Shown here in pieces: positions 6,457 to 11,765 of a stretch of DNA of 11,765 bases. Under the pieces are notes generated by a model. The model had not been told where the DNA came from. It saw only the letters and a program-made list of their open reading frames with translations, and made no database searches. Every line of letters begins with the position of its first letter. The first letter of the stretch is position 1. The position numbers were made by a program, and so were the translations under genes. Source of the stretch: an uncultured bacterium (GTDB taxonomy: Bacteria > Patescibacteriota > Minisyncoccia > Phycocordibacterales > CAIJYI01); assembly GCA_937871115.1 (NCBI GenBank), contig CALMXW010000041.1:1-11765 (forward strand). The letters are read 5' to 3'.

Positions 6457-7533
6457 CTATGCTGCTTCGGCGACTTGTCCTTCATGTACCCTAATGCCGA
6501 GTGCCTGCTGAAACCCTTCGTTGTTCACGATACGTTTCCGAAGCTCTCCTTGCTGTCCATCAAACACGATGGGAACGTCATTCCATGACACATAGACGTA
6601 CCTCCTTCCCTTCTCGTCCAGTAAGTAAGCACGTGGAAGATACAGCCCATGCCCATCCGAAGTAACACCGCGACCAGACAATGTCTCCTGGAATCCATCC
6701 AGTAAGACGAGCAGGTCTCTCAGCTCTTCGGGGAGGGGTGAAGTTTCTTTTTCATCCTCCATCAGTGACATGAGATTTGCGTGATTCCGTTCTGCCTTCA
6801 TGCCAGCAAGCTCTCCGCGCAACTTCCTATTGCTCAGGAAAAACCCACCAGCGAAAGCCGCCAACACCAACAAAAGCACTGGACCGGTGACCAGAGGATT
6901 CTGAATTAGATTCCCCAAGGTCAGTTCTTTCGCTTTGGCGTTTGCATTTTGTAAAGCATCCTCCAAGCGCCCGATTGTCGTTCCCTGTGAGGCAATCTTC
7001 CCCGCTTGAACAGTCGCCAATTCGCCTGCTTTGCGCACCTGCTCTTCCAATTTCGCGACTTGGGGATTTCCGCCATCGCTGGTCGCTTCGGGTTCTGCGA
7101 CTTGATCAGAAGTTTCTGCTACCACATACAATCCAGACTTTGCGTCTCGTGTATACTCGTCACCATCTACGGTCATCGTCTCATCGGTGGCCCAATCGCC
7201 ATCTTCGAGAATTACAAACTTGTCTGCATCATCTGCGAGCTGGCCATATGCCGGCACCGTAAACAATCGACTCGTGAAGTGATTTGCTTTCTCGGGGTCG
7301 ATCCCTTCGATCGCGGCCCACTCCTCCAGAAGTTTACGATAGCCATCGTGATAAAGCTTCCCGCCGTACTCAGTTCCAACAAGCTTCTTCTTAAGCTTAC
7401 TGTAGAGGTGCGAGAAGCCGAGACCTCCGGTCAGTCGATACTGATGCACGAGATGTACCGAGGGTTCGGCCTGCGCCATGCCCCCGATACAAAACATGAA
7501 GATCAGGAAAAATTTTACAAATTTCCTAAACAT
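6457..7533 (-). CDS. Exported single-pass membrane protein with coiled coil, unknown function
   Basis: No family is recognised. The 358-residue protein starts with a Sec signal peptide (basic FRKFVK, hydrophobic core, AQA-E with cleavage after 22). Residues 23-150 form a soluble, probably extracytoplasmic region rich in Tyr, Asp and Gly. A heptad-like coiled coil spans about 157-203 (KLEEQVRKAGELATVQAGKI). One transmembrane helix at about 214-234 (LVTGPVLLLVLAAFAGGFFL) is followed by a basic NRKLRG stop-transfer. The C-terminal 120 residues are presumably cytoplasmic and contain an alternating beta-like stretch (GLYLPRAYLLDEKGRRYVYVSW). It is the last gene of the minus-strand island, 32 nt after the previous gene. 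AAGGAGG at 7538-7544 lies 4 nt from the ATG, one of the strongest SDs in the window. With an outside domain, a stalk and an inside domain it could anchor or sense the two secreted partners; that is inference. Confidence 0.85.
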   Translation of the reverse strand: MFRKFVKFFLIFMFCIGGMAQAEPSVHLVHQYRLTGGLGFSHLYSKLKKKLVGTEYGGKLYHDGYRKLLEEWAAIEGIDPEKANHFTSRLFTVPAYGQLADDADKFVILEDGDWATDETMTVDGDEYTRDAKSGLYVVAETSDQVAEPEATSDGGNPQVAKLEEQVRKAGELATVQAGKIASQGTTIGRLEDALQNANAKAKELTLGNLIQNPLVTGPVLLLVLAAFAGGFFLSNRKLRGELAGMKAERNHANLMSLMEDEKETSPLPEELRDLLVLLDGFQETLSGRGVTSDGHGLYLPRAYLLDEKGRRYVYVSWNDVPIVFDGQQGELRKRIVNNEGFQQALGIRVHEGQVAEAA

Positions 7534-7537
7534 ATTT

Positions 7538-7544
7538 CCTCCTT
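7538..7544 (-). promoter_or_regulatory. Strong Shine-Dalgarno site (AAGGAGG)
   Basis: On the minus strand AAGGAGG precedes the ATG at 7533 by 4 nt. It supports that start and contrasts with the SD-less core genes on the other side of the window. Confidence 0.85.
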
Positions 7545-7565
7545 ACGATCAAAAGATGAATGAAC

Positions 7566-8651
7566 TCAGTTTACCTGGGCAATACTCCCTGGGGTACAAC
7601 TGCATTTACGAACTGCTTTCTTTACTGCCCTCTTTCTGTGTACCTGTTTCGGTTTCGGTGCTGCCACTGGTTGTGCTTGTGGTGGAAAGTTGTTGTTCAC
7701 CGTGACTACGACACCGGGTTTTTGCTCCGGTGGCTGTTCTACGGGTGGCTTCGGGCGCAGATCAATGTTGATATACGGCCCACGTGCCCAATCTGCAAAG
7801 ACCAAGTACTGGTGCCCGACTTGTGGAGCGTTCATCGCTTGTGCTTCACTCGTTGTGTAGCTCGCTCCAAGTGCACCGGTCCCTTGCGATAGAAATCCCG
7901 CAATGGATGCAAAAATGCCCGTCGTGTTGCCATCTGTCTTGTATCCAGCATTCACTGCACTTCCTTGAGGAAGATACAGGATATGGACTCTTCCGGAGTT
8001 CAATAGTGCGGGAGGAATTCCAAGTCCTTGCGCAACAAAAAGCCGAACATCTGTACGCATACGATACGGATTTGCCTGTTTTTTGTCCTCATGTGTTGAT
8101 GCCTGTACGAATCCAAGAAGTGCCCCTCCACGTAATTCAACATGGTCGGTAATGGGTGGAAGGGTGATAACAGCCGGGTCGCCTGAAGGATTCCGAACGC
8201 AGTTTTGATCTACCCCATAACGACAAAAGAGATAATCCCCCATTCTGAAGAAATTCACATTGCGAGTAAACGAAAGACTCGTATACTCCGTATCCCCCGG
8301 CAAATCTTTATGCAATGCCACAGCAACTGATGGCGACACTATTTGCCGCCGTTCTGACATCGAGTCAAGGGCTTCATTCAGTGCTTCATACACCTGCCAT
8401 GATGGCCGGGTCCACTGCCCAAAGAGCGGTGCCGTAGTGGGGTAACTTGTCCCAAAAGCCTGTGGAAAAGGTATTTGCTTCCCTCCACTGAACTGCTGGT
8501 TTACTACCGCACCGGCATTTGCACCGGCATTTGAGACAGTTCGCGTATCGATCGTCGCACTTTGTTGCGGAGATGCTCCGTTTTCAGCAAATGTTCCATG
8601 CCAAGGGGCAAGTAACATCAACATCACAAACAGTAAGCGTATTCTCTTCAT
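7566..8651 (-). CDS. Secreted protein of unknown function
   Basis: No family is recognised. The 361-residue product has a Sec signal peptide (MKRIR, a Leu/Met-rich core, then TFA-E with cleavage after 22). The mature protein begins with a low-complexity Gln/Ser/Asn/Ala segment that includes NAGANAGA, encoded by two tandem copies of a 12-bp unit. A larger domain follows, with two cysteines 8 residues apart (YLFCRYGVDQNC) and many aromatic and beta-like stretches (RVHILYLPQGSAV, HQYLVFADWARGPYINIDLR). A Pro-rich linker and a very basic tail (KPKQVHRKRAVKKAVRK) precede CSC near the C-terminus. AGGAG at 8659-8663 is 7 nt before the ATG. Leucine codons are mixed: the first five are TTA, CTG, TTG, TTA and CTT, unlike the CTC-dominated core genes. 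The basic tail could bind nucleic acid or an acidic surface polymer; that is speculation. Confidence 0.85.
   Translation of the reverse strand: MKRIRLLFVMLMLLAPWHGTFAENGASPQQSATIDTRTVSNAGANAGAVVNQQFSGGKQIPFPQAFGTSYPTTAPLFGQWTRPSWQVYEALNEALDSMSERRQIVSPSVAVALHKDLPGDTEYTSLSFTRNVNFFRMGDYLFCRYGVDQNCVRNPSGDPAVITLPPITDHVELRGGALLGFVQASTHEDKKQANPYRMRTDVRLFVAQGLGIPPALLNSGRVHILYLPQGSAVNAGYKTDGNTTGIFASIAGFLSQGTGALGASYTTSEAQAMNAPQVGHQYLVFADWARGPYINIDLRPKPPVEQPPEQKPGVVVTVNNNFPPQAQPVAAPKPKQVHRKRAVKKAVRKCSCTPGSIAQVN
8509..8532. repeat. Tandem 12-bp repeat, two copies
   Basis: GCACCGGCATTT occurs twice back to back (8509-8520 and 8521-8532), inside the gene at 7566-8651 and just after its signal peptide. On the coding strand it gives NAGANAGA. 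It is an in-frame duplication that lengthens the linker by four residues. Confidence 0.85.
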
Positions 8652-8658
8652 TACAAAT

Positions 8659-8663
8659 CTCCT
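8659..8663 (-). promoter_or_regulatory. Shine-Dalgarno site (AGGAG)
   Basis: On the minus strand AGGAG sits 7 nt before the ATG at 8651, an optimal spacing. It supports that start over internal ATG codons. Confidence 0.8.
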
Positions 8664-8682
8664 ATTTACCAGGGAAGATAAG

Positions 8683-8716
8683 AAAAAGGCAGTGGAAGAG
8701 TTTCCCCTCCCACTGC
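8683..8716 (-). terminator. Intercistronic terminator or attenuator inside the island
   Basis: On the minus strand GCAGTGG...CCACTGC forms a 7-bp outer stem (8689-8695 with 8710-8716). GAG/CTC adds 3 bp past a 2-nt bulge, and CTTTTTCTT follows. It lies between the small secreted protein gene and the 361-residue one. No separate promoter is evident for the downstream genes, so partial readthrough is likely: much small protein, less of the other two. Confidence 0.75.
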
Positions 8717-8752
8717 TCTTGTGGCAAGCCTTAGTGACTCACCTGTTCAGAC

Positions 8753-9067
8753 CTAGCAGCCGCAACCGCTCCATTTGATGTTGAGCTTGATCTGCGACCC
8801 CATGGCAGCCGTCGCAACGGATTTCCATGCACCGGATGCCGTCGCAACGGCGGTTCCGCTATTCCATCCCTTGGCGTACAGGGCGCCGTTATCATACCTG
8901 ACCGAGTTGCCCATGTTGGCGATGACGTTTCCGAAGGTTTGATCACCGATGCCTTTGCCGGCCCCACCAACAAGGTTCTTGAAGTTCAGATCCAGGTTCT
9001 GCCACGCACTCGCGCTGGTTGAAAAACCGAGCAAGGCGAGGGTTAAGACACTAATCACTTTTTTCAT
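8753..9067 (-). CDS. Small secreted Gly/Ala-rich protein ending in CGC, unknown function
   Basis: No family is recognised. From the ATG at 9067 the product is 104 residues, with a textbook Sec signal peptide (MKKVISVLTLALLGF, then SASA-W with cleavage after 21). The 83-residue mature protein is rich in Gly, Ala, Asn, Ser and Trp. It contains a 10-residue internal repeat around VATASGAWKS/VATAAMG, matched in the DNA by a 13-bp direct repeat 30 bp apart, and ends SGCGC. An ATG two codons upstream (9073) directly abuts AGGA, whereas AGGA is 6 nt from the 9067 ATG, so 9067 is preferred. It is first in the island, has its own promoter and is followed by a terminator, which suggests the most abundant product. 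It could be a structural subunit, an adhesin-like peptide or a secreted toxin; the sequence does not decide. Confidence 0.8.
   Translation of the reverse strand: MKKVISVLTLALLGFSTSASAWQNLDLNFKNLVGGAGKGIGDQTFGNVIANMGNSVRYDNGALYAKGWNSGTAVATASGAWKSVATAAMGSQIKLNIKWSGCGC
8808..8850. repeat. 13-bp direct repeat within the small secreted protein gene
   Basis: GCCGTCGCAACGG occurs at 8808-8820 and again at 8838-8850, exactly 30 bp apart and hence in frame. It underlies the repeated VATA stretch in the encoded protein. Confidence 0.8.
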
Positions 9068-9073
9068 CTTCAT

Positions 9074-9077
9074 TCCT
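9074..9077 (-). promoter_or_regulatory. Shine-Dalgarno AGGA that decides the start at 9067
   Basis: On the minus strand GATAGGA is followed at once by ATG-AAG-ATG. AGGA has zero spacing to the first ATG (9073) and 6 nt to the second (9067), which favours the second. Confidence 0.65.
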
Positions 9078-9102
9078 ATCTAAGTTTTCAAAGGGCCCGT
9101 CA

Positions 9103-9117
9103 CCAGGCCCAGCCTGG
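9103..9117 (-). promoter_or_regulatory. Hairpin in the leader of the island transcript
   Basis: CCAGGC (9103-9108) pairs with GCCTGG (9112-9117) around a 3-nt loop, 6 bp in all. An alternative pairing uses GGGCC/GGCCC (9093-9097 with 9106-9110). It lies between the inferred start site near 9150 and the SD. It could stabilise the mRNA or control access to the SD. On the plus strand it is followed by CTTTTCCTTT and looks terminator-like, but no plus-strand gene ends there. Confidence 0.4.
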
Positions 9118-9156
9118 CTTTTCCTTTCTCTTTCGAAATTGGAAGTACCGAGGCTT

Positions 9157-9186
9157 ACCTTACCACGTTATAATAAAAAATGTCAA
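9157..9186 (-). promoter_or_regulatory. Promoter of the minus-strand island
   Basis: On the minus strand a perfect -35 TTGACA (9181-9186) is followed after 18 bp by TAAGGT (9157-9162), which has TGG just before it (extended -10). The expected start site is near 9150, about 80 nt before the first gene. The -35 overlaps the terminator hairpin of the upstream GH15 operon. Confidence 0.55.
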
Positions 9187-9209
9187 GCCCACTTATTTCT
9201 GAGCTTGAC
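9174..9209 (-). terminator. Rho-independent terminator of the GH15 operon
   Basis: On the minus strand GTCAAGC (9203-9209) pairs with GCTTGAC (9182-9188) over 7 bp around a 14-nt loop, followed by ATTTTTTATT. It lies about 30 nt past the GH15 stop codon. Confidence 0.75.
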
Positions 9210-9237
9210 TAGATACTTACGTGAAAAAACAAGTGGT

Positions 9238-10305
9238 CTATGCTCCAAAACACCGCTCAAATTCTTTCATCGCAACGACGAAGAGACTCTCCGTCCACCC
9301 CAGCGGAATATTTTCATTCGGTGTGTCCGTGTTGGAGTAATAGAGCTCGGGAAGCATGCCTTCGGGAGTAAGGCATTCTTTTGTCTTTTCGAGATAGTGC
9401 TCGGCTTTTTCTTTTTCTCCGCGACGTGAATAGATGATAGAGAGCCAGGAAAAACCAAACACCCACTCGGCCTCTTCGGACCAGCGGTCTTCGTTTTTAT
9501 TGTAATACTTGTCCCCCTTGTAGCGGATGAGCCCGCGGCGTTTTACCAAATGATATTCCACATTTTTGAGAATAATATCCGCGTCTTCCGGAGACACTAC
9601 CTCGTATGGATACAAAAGCGAGAGGAGCGAAAGGTCTACAAACTTATCTTTCGACTCGCGAGGCAAGAGGAGGCGGAGAGCATTCTCGCCATTTTCGATG
9701 AGGTGCTCGGGTACGGTAGCAAGAGTGATGCCCTTGTTTGAAAGATCGCGCACCTTTTTCAATCCGGCGAGGGCAGCAGCGATGGAAGACGCATGGAGCT
9801 CTTCCCATTCTTCCCACATGCCCGAGTCGGTGTCGTGCCAGTATTCTATTGCGGCGAGGTAGTCCACGAGTCTTTGCACAATTCTCTTCTCTTCTTCAGA
9901 TTCAAAAACGCTCTTCCCTTTTTCTTCGAGGTCAGCAATTTTCCAGAGGATGGCTCCTACGGCATCCGTCTGCTTATTGCCCCACTCTTCCCAATATTCA
10001 TCGAAGGTCTCTGGATTGTACCGAGCGTGAATGTATTGATACGTTTGCGTCGGGCGCTCTACGGTAGCCGCATACACAATCTTTTCTTCGTGCTGAAGGA
10101 GAATGCCGAGAATGGCGCGGTACGTGCGGTGCACTGTCTCCCAATCTCCCGCGTATTCAAAAGCGAGAGCCGTGTAAAAGTTGTCGCGGAGCCACGCTTT
10201 GTCGTAGCCAGTCGAAACACCCTGGGCAGAGGCGAGGAAAAGCCCCTTCTCCGACTGAAGCGTGCGGAGGATTCCGATATGTCGAGCGATCAGGTCTTCG
10301 TGCAT
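9238..10305 (-). CDS. GH15-like (alpha,alpha)6-barrel glycosidase, cytoplasmic
   Basis: The protein resembles the glycoside hydrolase 15 / glucoamylase-like group, which removes glucose from alpha-glucans or related oligosaccharides by inversion. In 355 residues, without signal peptide, it shows WLRDNFYTALAF (39-50), GNKQTDAVGAILW (109-121), DTDSGMWEEWEELH (158-171, with Glu165 or 166 the likely general acid), SEEAEWVFGFSW (276-287), GMLPEL (316-321, with Glu320 the candidate base) and a closing PLGWTESLFVVAM. Trp, Tyr and Glu are abundant, as expected for alternating barrel helices and a sugar-binding cleft. The starch-binding and N-terminal beta-domains of larger members are absent. It is last in a three-gene operon; the preceding stop codon lies 2 nt upstream of its ATG, with no SD. 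It probably acts on internal glycans or trehalose-like sugars; the substrate is not determined. Confidence 0.82.
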   Translation of the reverse strand: MHEDLIARHIGILRTLQSEKGLFLASAQGVSTGYDKAWLRDNFYTALAFEYAGDWETVHRTYRAILGILLQHEEKIVYAATVERPTQTYQYIHARYNPETFDEYWEEWGNKQTDAVGAILWKIADLEEKGKSVFESEEEKRIVQRLVDYLAAIEYWHDTDSGMWEEWEELHASSIAAALAGLKKVRDLSNKGITLATVPEHLIENGENALRLLLPRESKDKFVDLSLLSLLYPYEVVSPEDADIILKNVEYHLVKRRGLIRYKGDKYYNKNEDRWSEEAEWVFGFSWLSIIYSRRGEKEKAEHYLEKTKECLTPEGMLPELYYSNTDTPNENIPLGWTESLFVVAMKEFERCFGA

Positions 10306-10307
10306 AA

Positions 10308-10493
10308 TTATTGTGGTTTATTTTCCTCTTTGAGTGCCGGCAGGTACGGATGTCGCTCTTCGAGAATTTTTGCGAGCTCAGGATATGTTGCACAGAGCTC
10401 GAGATAGTGCGCGAGGAATTTTTCGAATTGGTCGTAAAAAGCGACGAGCTTCGCCGCTTCTTTCTCTTGATAGTAGCGATCTTTGGGGTCCAT
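10308..10493 (-). CDS. Small helical protein of unknown function
   Basis: This 61-residue, mostly helical, charged protein (MDPKDRYYQEKEAAKLVAFY) is rich in Tyr, Leu, Glu and Lys and has no signal or membrane segment. It starts 3 nt after the stop of the 49-residue gene (TAA-TTT-ATG) and ends 2 nt before the GH15 start (TAA-TT-ATG). The absence of any SD at either junction suggests reinitiation coupling and a fixed ratio to its neighbours. The family is not recognised. A link to the glycosidase is suggested only by the tight arrangement. Confidence 0.75.
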   Translation of the reverse strand: MDPKDRYYQEKEAAKLVAFYDQFEKFLAHYLELCATYPELAKILEERHPYLPALKEENKPQ

Positions 10494-10496
10494 AAA

Positions 10497-10646
10497 TTAT
10501 GCGTGGCGGATTTCCTCTAAAATTCTCTCAGCCTCCACTCTTTCAGCATTGATGCCGTGTACCTGAGCGACTCTCTCTTGAAATTTTCGAGCAACAGCCG
10601 AAGAAGCTTCGGGGTTTGAAAAAGTTTCCATTGTGGGTGTTTCCAT
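10497..10646 (-). CDS. Very small protein (49 residues), unknown function
   Basis: The minus strand from the ATG at 10646 reads METPTMETFSNPEASSAVAR and ends AERILEEIRHA before TAA. It is hydrophilic and acidic; a Ser/Thr/Pro-rich N-terminus precedes an amphipathic helix of about 30 residues. It is the first gene of the GH15 operon and is followed after 3 nt by the next ATG. A second in-frame ATG lies five codons in. There is no usable SD, but an extended -10 ends 6 nt before the ATG, so the mRNA may be leaderless. A longer frame on the same strand starting with an ATG at 10654 (10517-10654) is out of phase and less plausible. Coding status is inferred from operon packing and composition. Confidence 0.65.
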   Translation of the reverse strand: METPTMETFSNPEASSAVARKFQERVAQVHGINAERVEAERILEEIRHA

Positions 10647-10652
10647 ACTCCC

Positions 10653-10661
10653 ATGCTAACA
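10653..10661 (-). promoter_or_regulatory. Extended -10 promoter of the GH15 operon
   Basis: On the minus strand TGT-TAGCAT ends 6 nt before the ATG at 10646. A weak -35 (TTCGCA, 10677-10682) lies 18 bp upstream. The arrangement mirrors the one before trigger factor and implies a leaderless or nearly leaderless transcript. Confidence 0.45.
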
Positions 10662-10711
10662 CCCTTTCTCCCCTTTTGCGAAGTGGAAAAGTGCCCTCCT
10701 TTGACCTTTTG

Positions 10712-10739
10712 TTGCACCGAGCAAGGCAAGTGGTATATT
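10712..10739 (+). promoter_or_regulatory. Promoter of the S41 peptidase gene
   Basis: TTGCAC (10712-10717), a 16-bp spacer and TATATT (10734-10739) with TGG directly before it form an extended -10 promoter. The start site would be near 10746, giving a leader of about 37 nt that contains an SD (AGGA at 10772-10775, 7 nt before the ATG). Confidence 0.6.
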
Positions 10740-10782
10740 GGGGGAAGTACATTCTTTGTAAAACCACGATGAGGAAGAAGAC

Positions 10783-11765
10783 ATGAACGCCTTCCGTATG
10801 ATTTTTGTCTGTATCTCTCTACTCCTTGTTGGTTGTGCCACAACAATACAACCGACAAATGAAGCACTCCGCGGCGAGAAGTCTCCGGAGAAAGACCAGC
10901 CGGGGTGGACAAGGTTCTTTATCTGCTCGCCCGAGGAAGAGAAGCTCTGCGAAGCATTTGATTATGCATTGAAAAACTACCCCGACCTTCCACCTTCCGA
11001 GATTGCCGAACGTTTCATTCATGGAGGAATCGTTGCGCTTGGTGACCCATATGCAAAGTATATTCCAAAAGAAGAGCAAGCATGTGCTACTTCATCCGAC
11101 GGGAGTTACGGCGGAGTAGGCATACGACTCGGAGAAAAGGAGTCTGTTTCGGGAAAGGTCATTGTCGCAGATAAAGTCTACTCGGAAACCCCCGCTTCTA
11201 GAGCGGGCGTCCAACGGGGCGATACGATACGCAAAATAAACGGAATACCTGTCCCCGCAGCCGCGACTGCCTCATCTGTTGCGGATCTCATTCGTGGAAG
11301 TATCGGATCCGTCGTCCATGTCACCCTAGAGAGTTGCTCTGGGCAGGTAAGAAATTTATCTCTTCAGCGCGAGAAGATTCCCTCGAGTACGAGTGTGGAG
11401 ATACATGAACTCCAAGGATATATCTATCTCTCGCTTGATGACTTCGAAAGAGGTACCACCCAAAACGCGAAAGCCAAACTTCTCAGGTCTCTCAAGCGAA
11501 ACAGCACACCAGGTGGACTCATTATCGACCTCCGCAATAACCCTGGAGGATACACACTGGAGGCAGTGGAGTTCGCTTCCCTCTTTATCGGGAAAAATAC
11601 TGTACTGTACGAAACTCGTCGAGGAAAAGACCCTACTCCCTGGAAAAGTGACCATGATGAAATTTCTCTTCTCAGGGAAACTCCAATTGTTGTGCTGGTA
11701 AATAAAAAAACCGGCTCCGCAGCAGAGATTGTCTCGGGCGCGCTCCAAGATACAGGTCGCGCCAA
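10783..11765 (+). CDS. S41 (C-terminal processing) peptidase lipoprotein with PDZ domain, partial at window end
   Basis: S41/Ctp peptidases cut exported proteins, often near their C-termini, outside the cytoplasmic membrane. The first 327 codons are visible. A lipoprotein signal ends in LVGC (Cys18), so the protein should be membrane-tethered by lipid. A helical cap region (LCEAFDYALKNYPDLPPSEI, DPYAKYIP) leads into a PDZ domain at about 106-200 (GVGIRLGE, SRAGVQRGDTIRKINGIPV). The protease core follows: GYIYLSLDDF, GGLIIDLRNNPGG, and TGSAAEIVSGALQDTGRA, whose Ser312 matches the catalytic serine of the family. The catalytic lysine, about 25 residues further on, lies beyond the window. The GAGGAAG SD decides the start; a 5-codon ATG frame at 10769 is spurious. 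It is divergent from the GH15 operon. Exported island proteins are plausible substrates, but nothing here shows it. Confidence 0.93.
   Translation, partial: MNAFRMIFVCISLLLVGCATTIQPTNEALRGEKSPEKDQPGWTRFFICSPEEEKLCEAFDYALKNYPDLPPSEIAERFIHGGIVALGDPYAKYIPKEEQACATSSDGSYGGVGIRLGEKESVSGKVIVADKVYSETPASRAGVQRGDTIRKINGIPVPAAATASSVADLIRGSIGSVVHVTLESCSGQVRNLSLQREKIPSSTSVEIHELQGYIYLSLDDFERGTTQNAKAKLLRSLKRNSTPGGLIIDLRNNPGGYTLEAVEFASLFIGKNTVLYETRRGKDPTPWKSDHDEISLLRETPIVVLVNKKTGSAAEIVSGALQDTGRA

Noticed and set aside
7006..7563. 185-codon plus-strand frame opposite the island membrane protein
   Set aside because: The minus-strand gene has a signal peptide, coiled coil, membrane helix and strong SD; the plus frame has none of these.
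9169..9174. Perfect TATAAT on the plus strand
   Set aside because: There is no matching -35 and no plus-strand gene downstream; the sequence belongs to the minus-strand terminator T-run and promoter spacer.
9793..10407. 204-codon plus-strand frame opposite the GH15-like gene
   Set aside because: It is antisense to a gene with recognisable GH15 motifs, has no SD, and runs across the operon junctions.
10701..10706. TTGACC as a -35 box for the S41 gene
   Set aside because: It is 27 bp from TATATT, too far; TTGCAC at 10712-10717 has a workable 16-bp spacing.
10517..10912. 131-codon minus-strand frame overlapping the 49-residue gene and the start of the S41 gene
   Set aside because: It overlaps the divergent promoters and the S41 lipoprotein signal, has low-complexity Arg/Lys/Leu composition, and is out of phase with the compact operon.
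1..11765. tRNA, rRNA, CRISPR array, transposase or integrase
   Set aside because: I found no cloverleaf with a GTTCRA arm, no rRNA segments, no regularly spaced repeats and no recombinase motifs. I also found no flanking direct repeats that would mark island ends.

Overview
The window looks like a chromosomal segment of a Candidatus Patescibacteria (CPR) bacterium, most likely a Parcubacteria-type lineage. This is inferred from gene content and protein architecture, not from a marker tree. Housekeeping proteins are pared down: trigger factor has no PPIase domain, ThrRS has no TGS domain, and NusA ends in a Glu-rich tail. nusA is followed by ppa rather than infB, core genes mostly lack Shine-Dalgarno (SD) sequences, and CTC dominates leucine codons. 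TAA, TAG and TGA all end genes here, which fits code 11.

Region 1 (1-6290, plus strand) is the housekeeping block. It holds nusA, an intergenic 26-bp inverted repeat, inorganic pyrophosphatase with a strong terminator, two exported proteins of unknown function ending in another terminator, then trigger factor, a 67-residue coiled-coil protein and threonyl-tRNA synthetase. A hairpin with T-runs on both sides closes the block and can also serve the convergent genes beyond it.

Region 2 (about 6300-9190, minus strand) is an accessory island. Three exported proteins are read in the order 9067->8753, 8651->7566, 7533->6457: a small Gly/Ala-rich secreted protein, a 361-residue secreted protein, and a single-pass membrane protein with a coiled coil. 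I recognise no family for any of them. Unlike the core genes they have clear SD sites, and their leucine codons are mixed. An internal terminator follows the first gene and probably lets only part of transcription through to the next two. This is the best candidate for an undescribed system, probably acting at the cell surface; its function is unknown.

Region 3 (9238-10646, minus strand) is a compact operon: a 49-residue protein, a 61-residue protein, then a cytoplasmic GH15-like glycosidase. The genes are separated by only 3 and 2 nt, so they are probably translationally coupled. The operon's terminator overlaps the apparent -35 box of the island promoter.

Region 4 (10783 to the window end, plus strand) is a divergently transcribed S41 (C-terminal processing) peptidase lipoprotein with a PDZ domain. 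The window cuts it after the catalytic serine and before the expected catalytic lysine.
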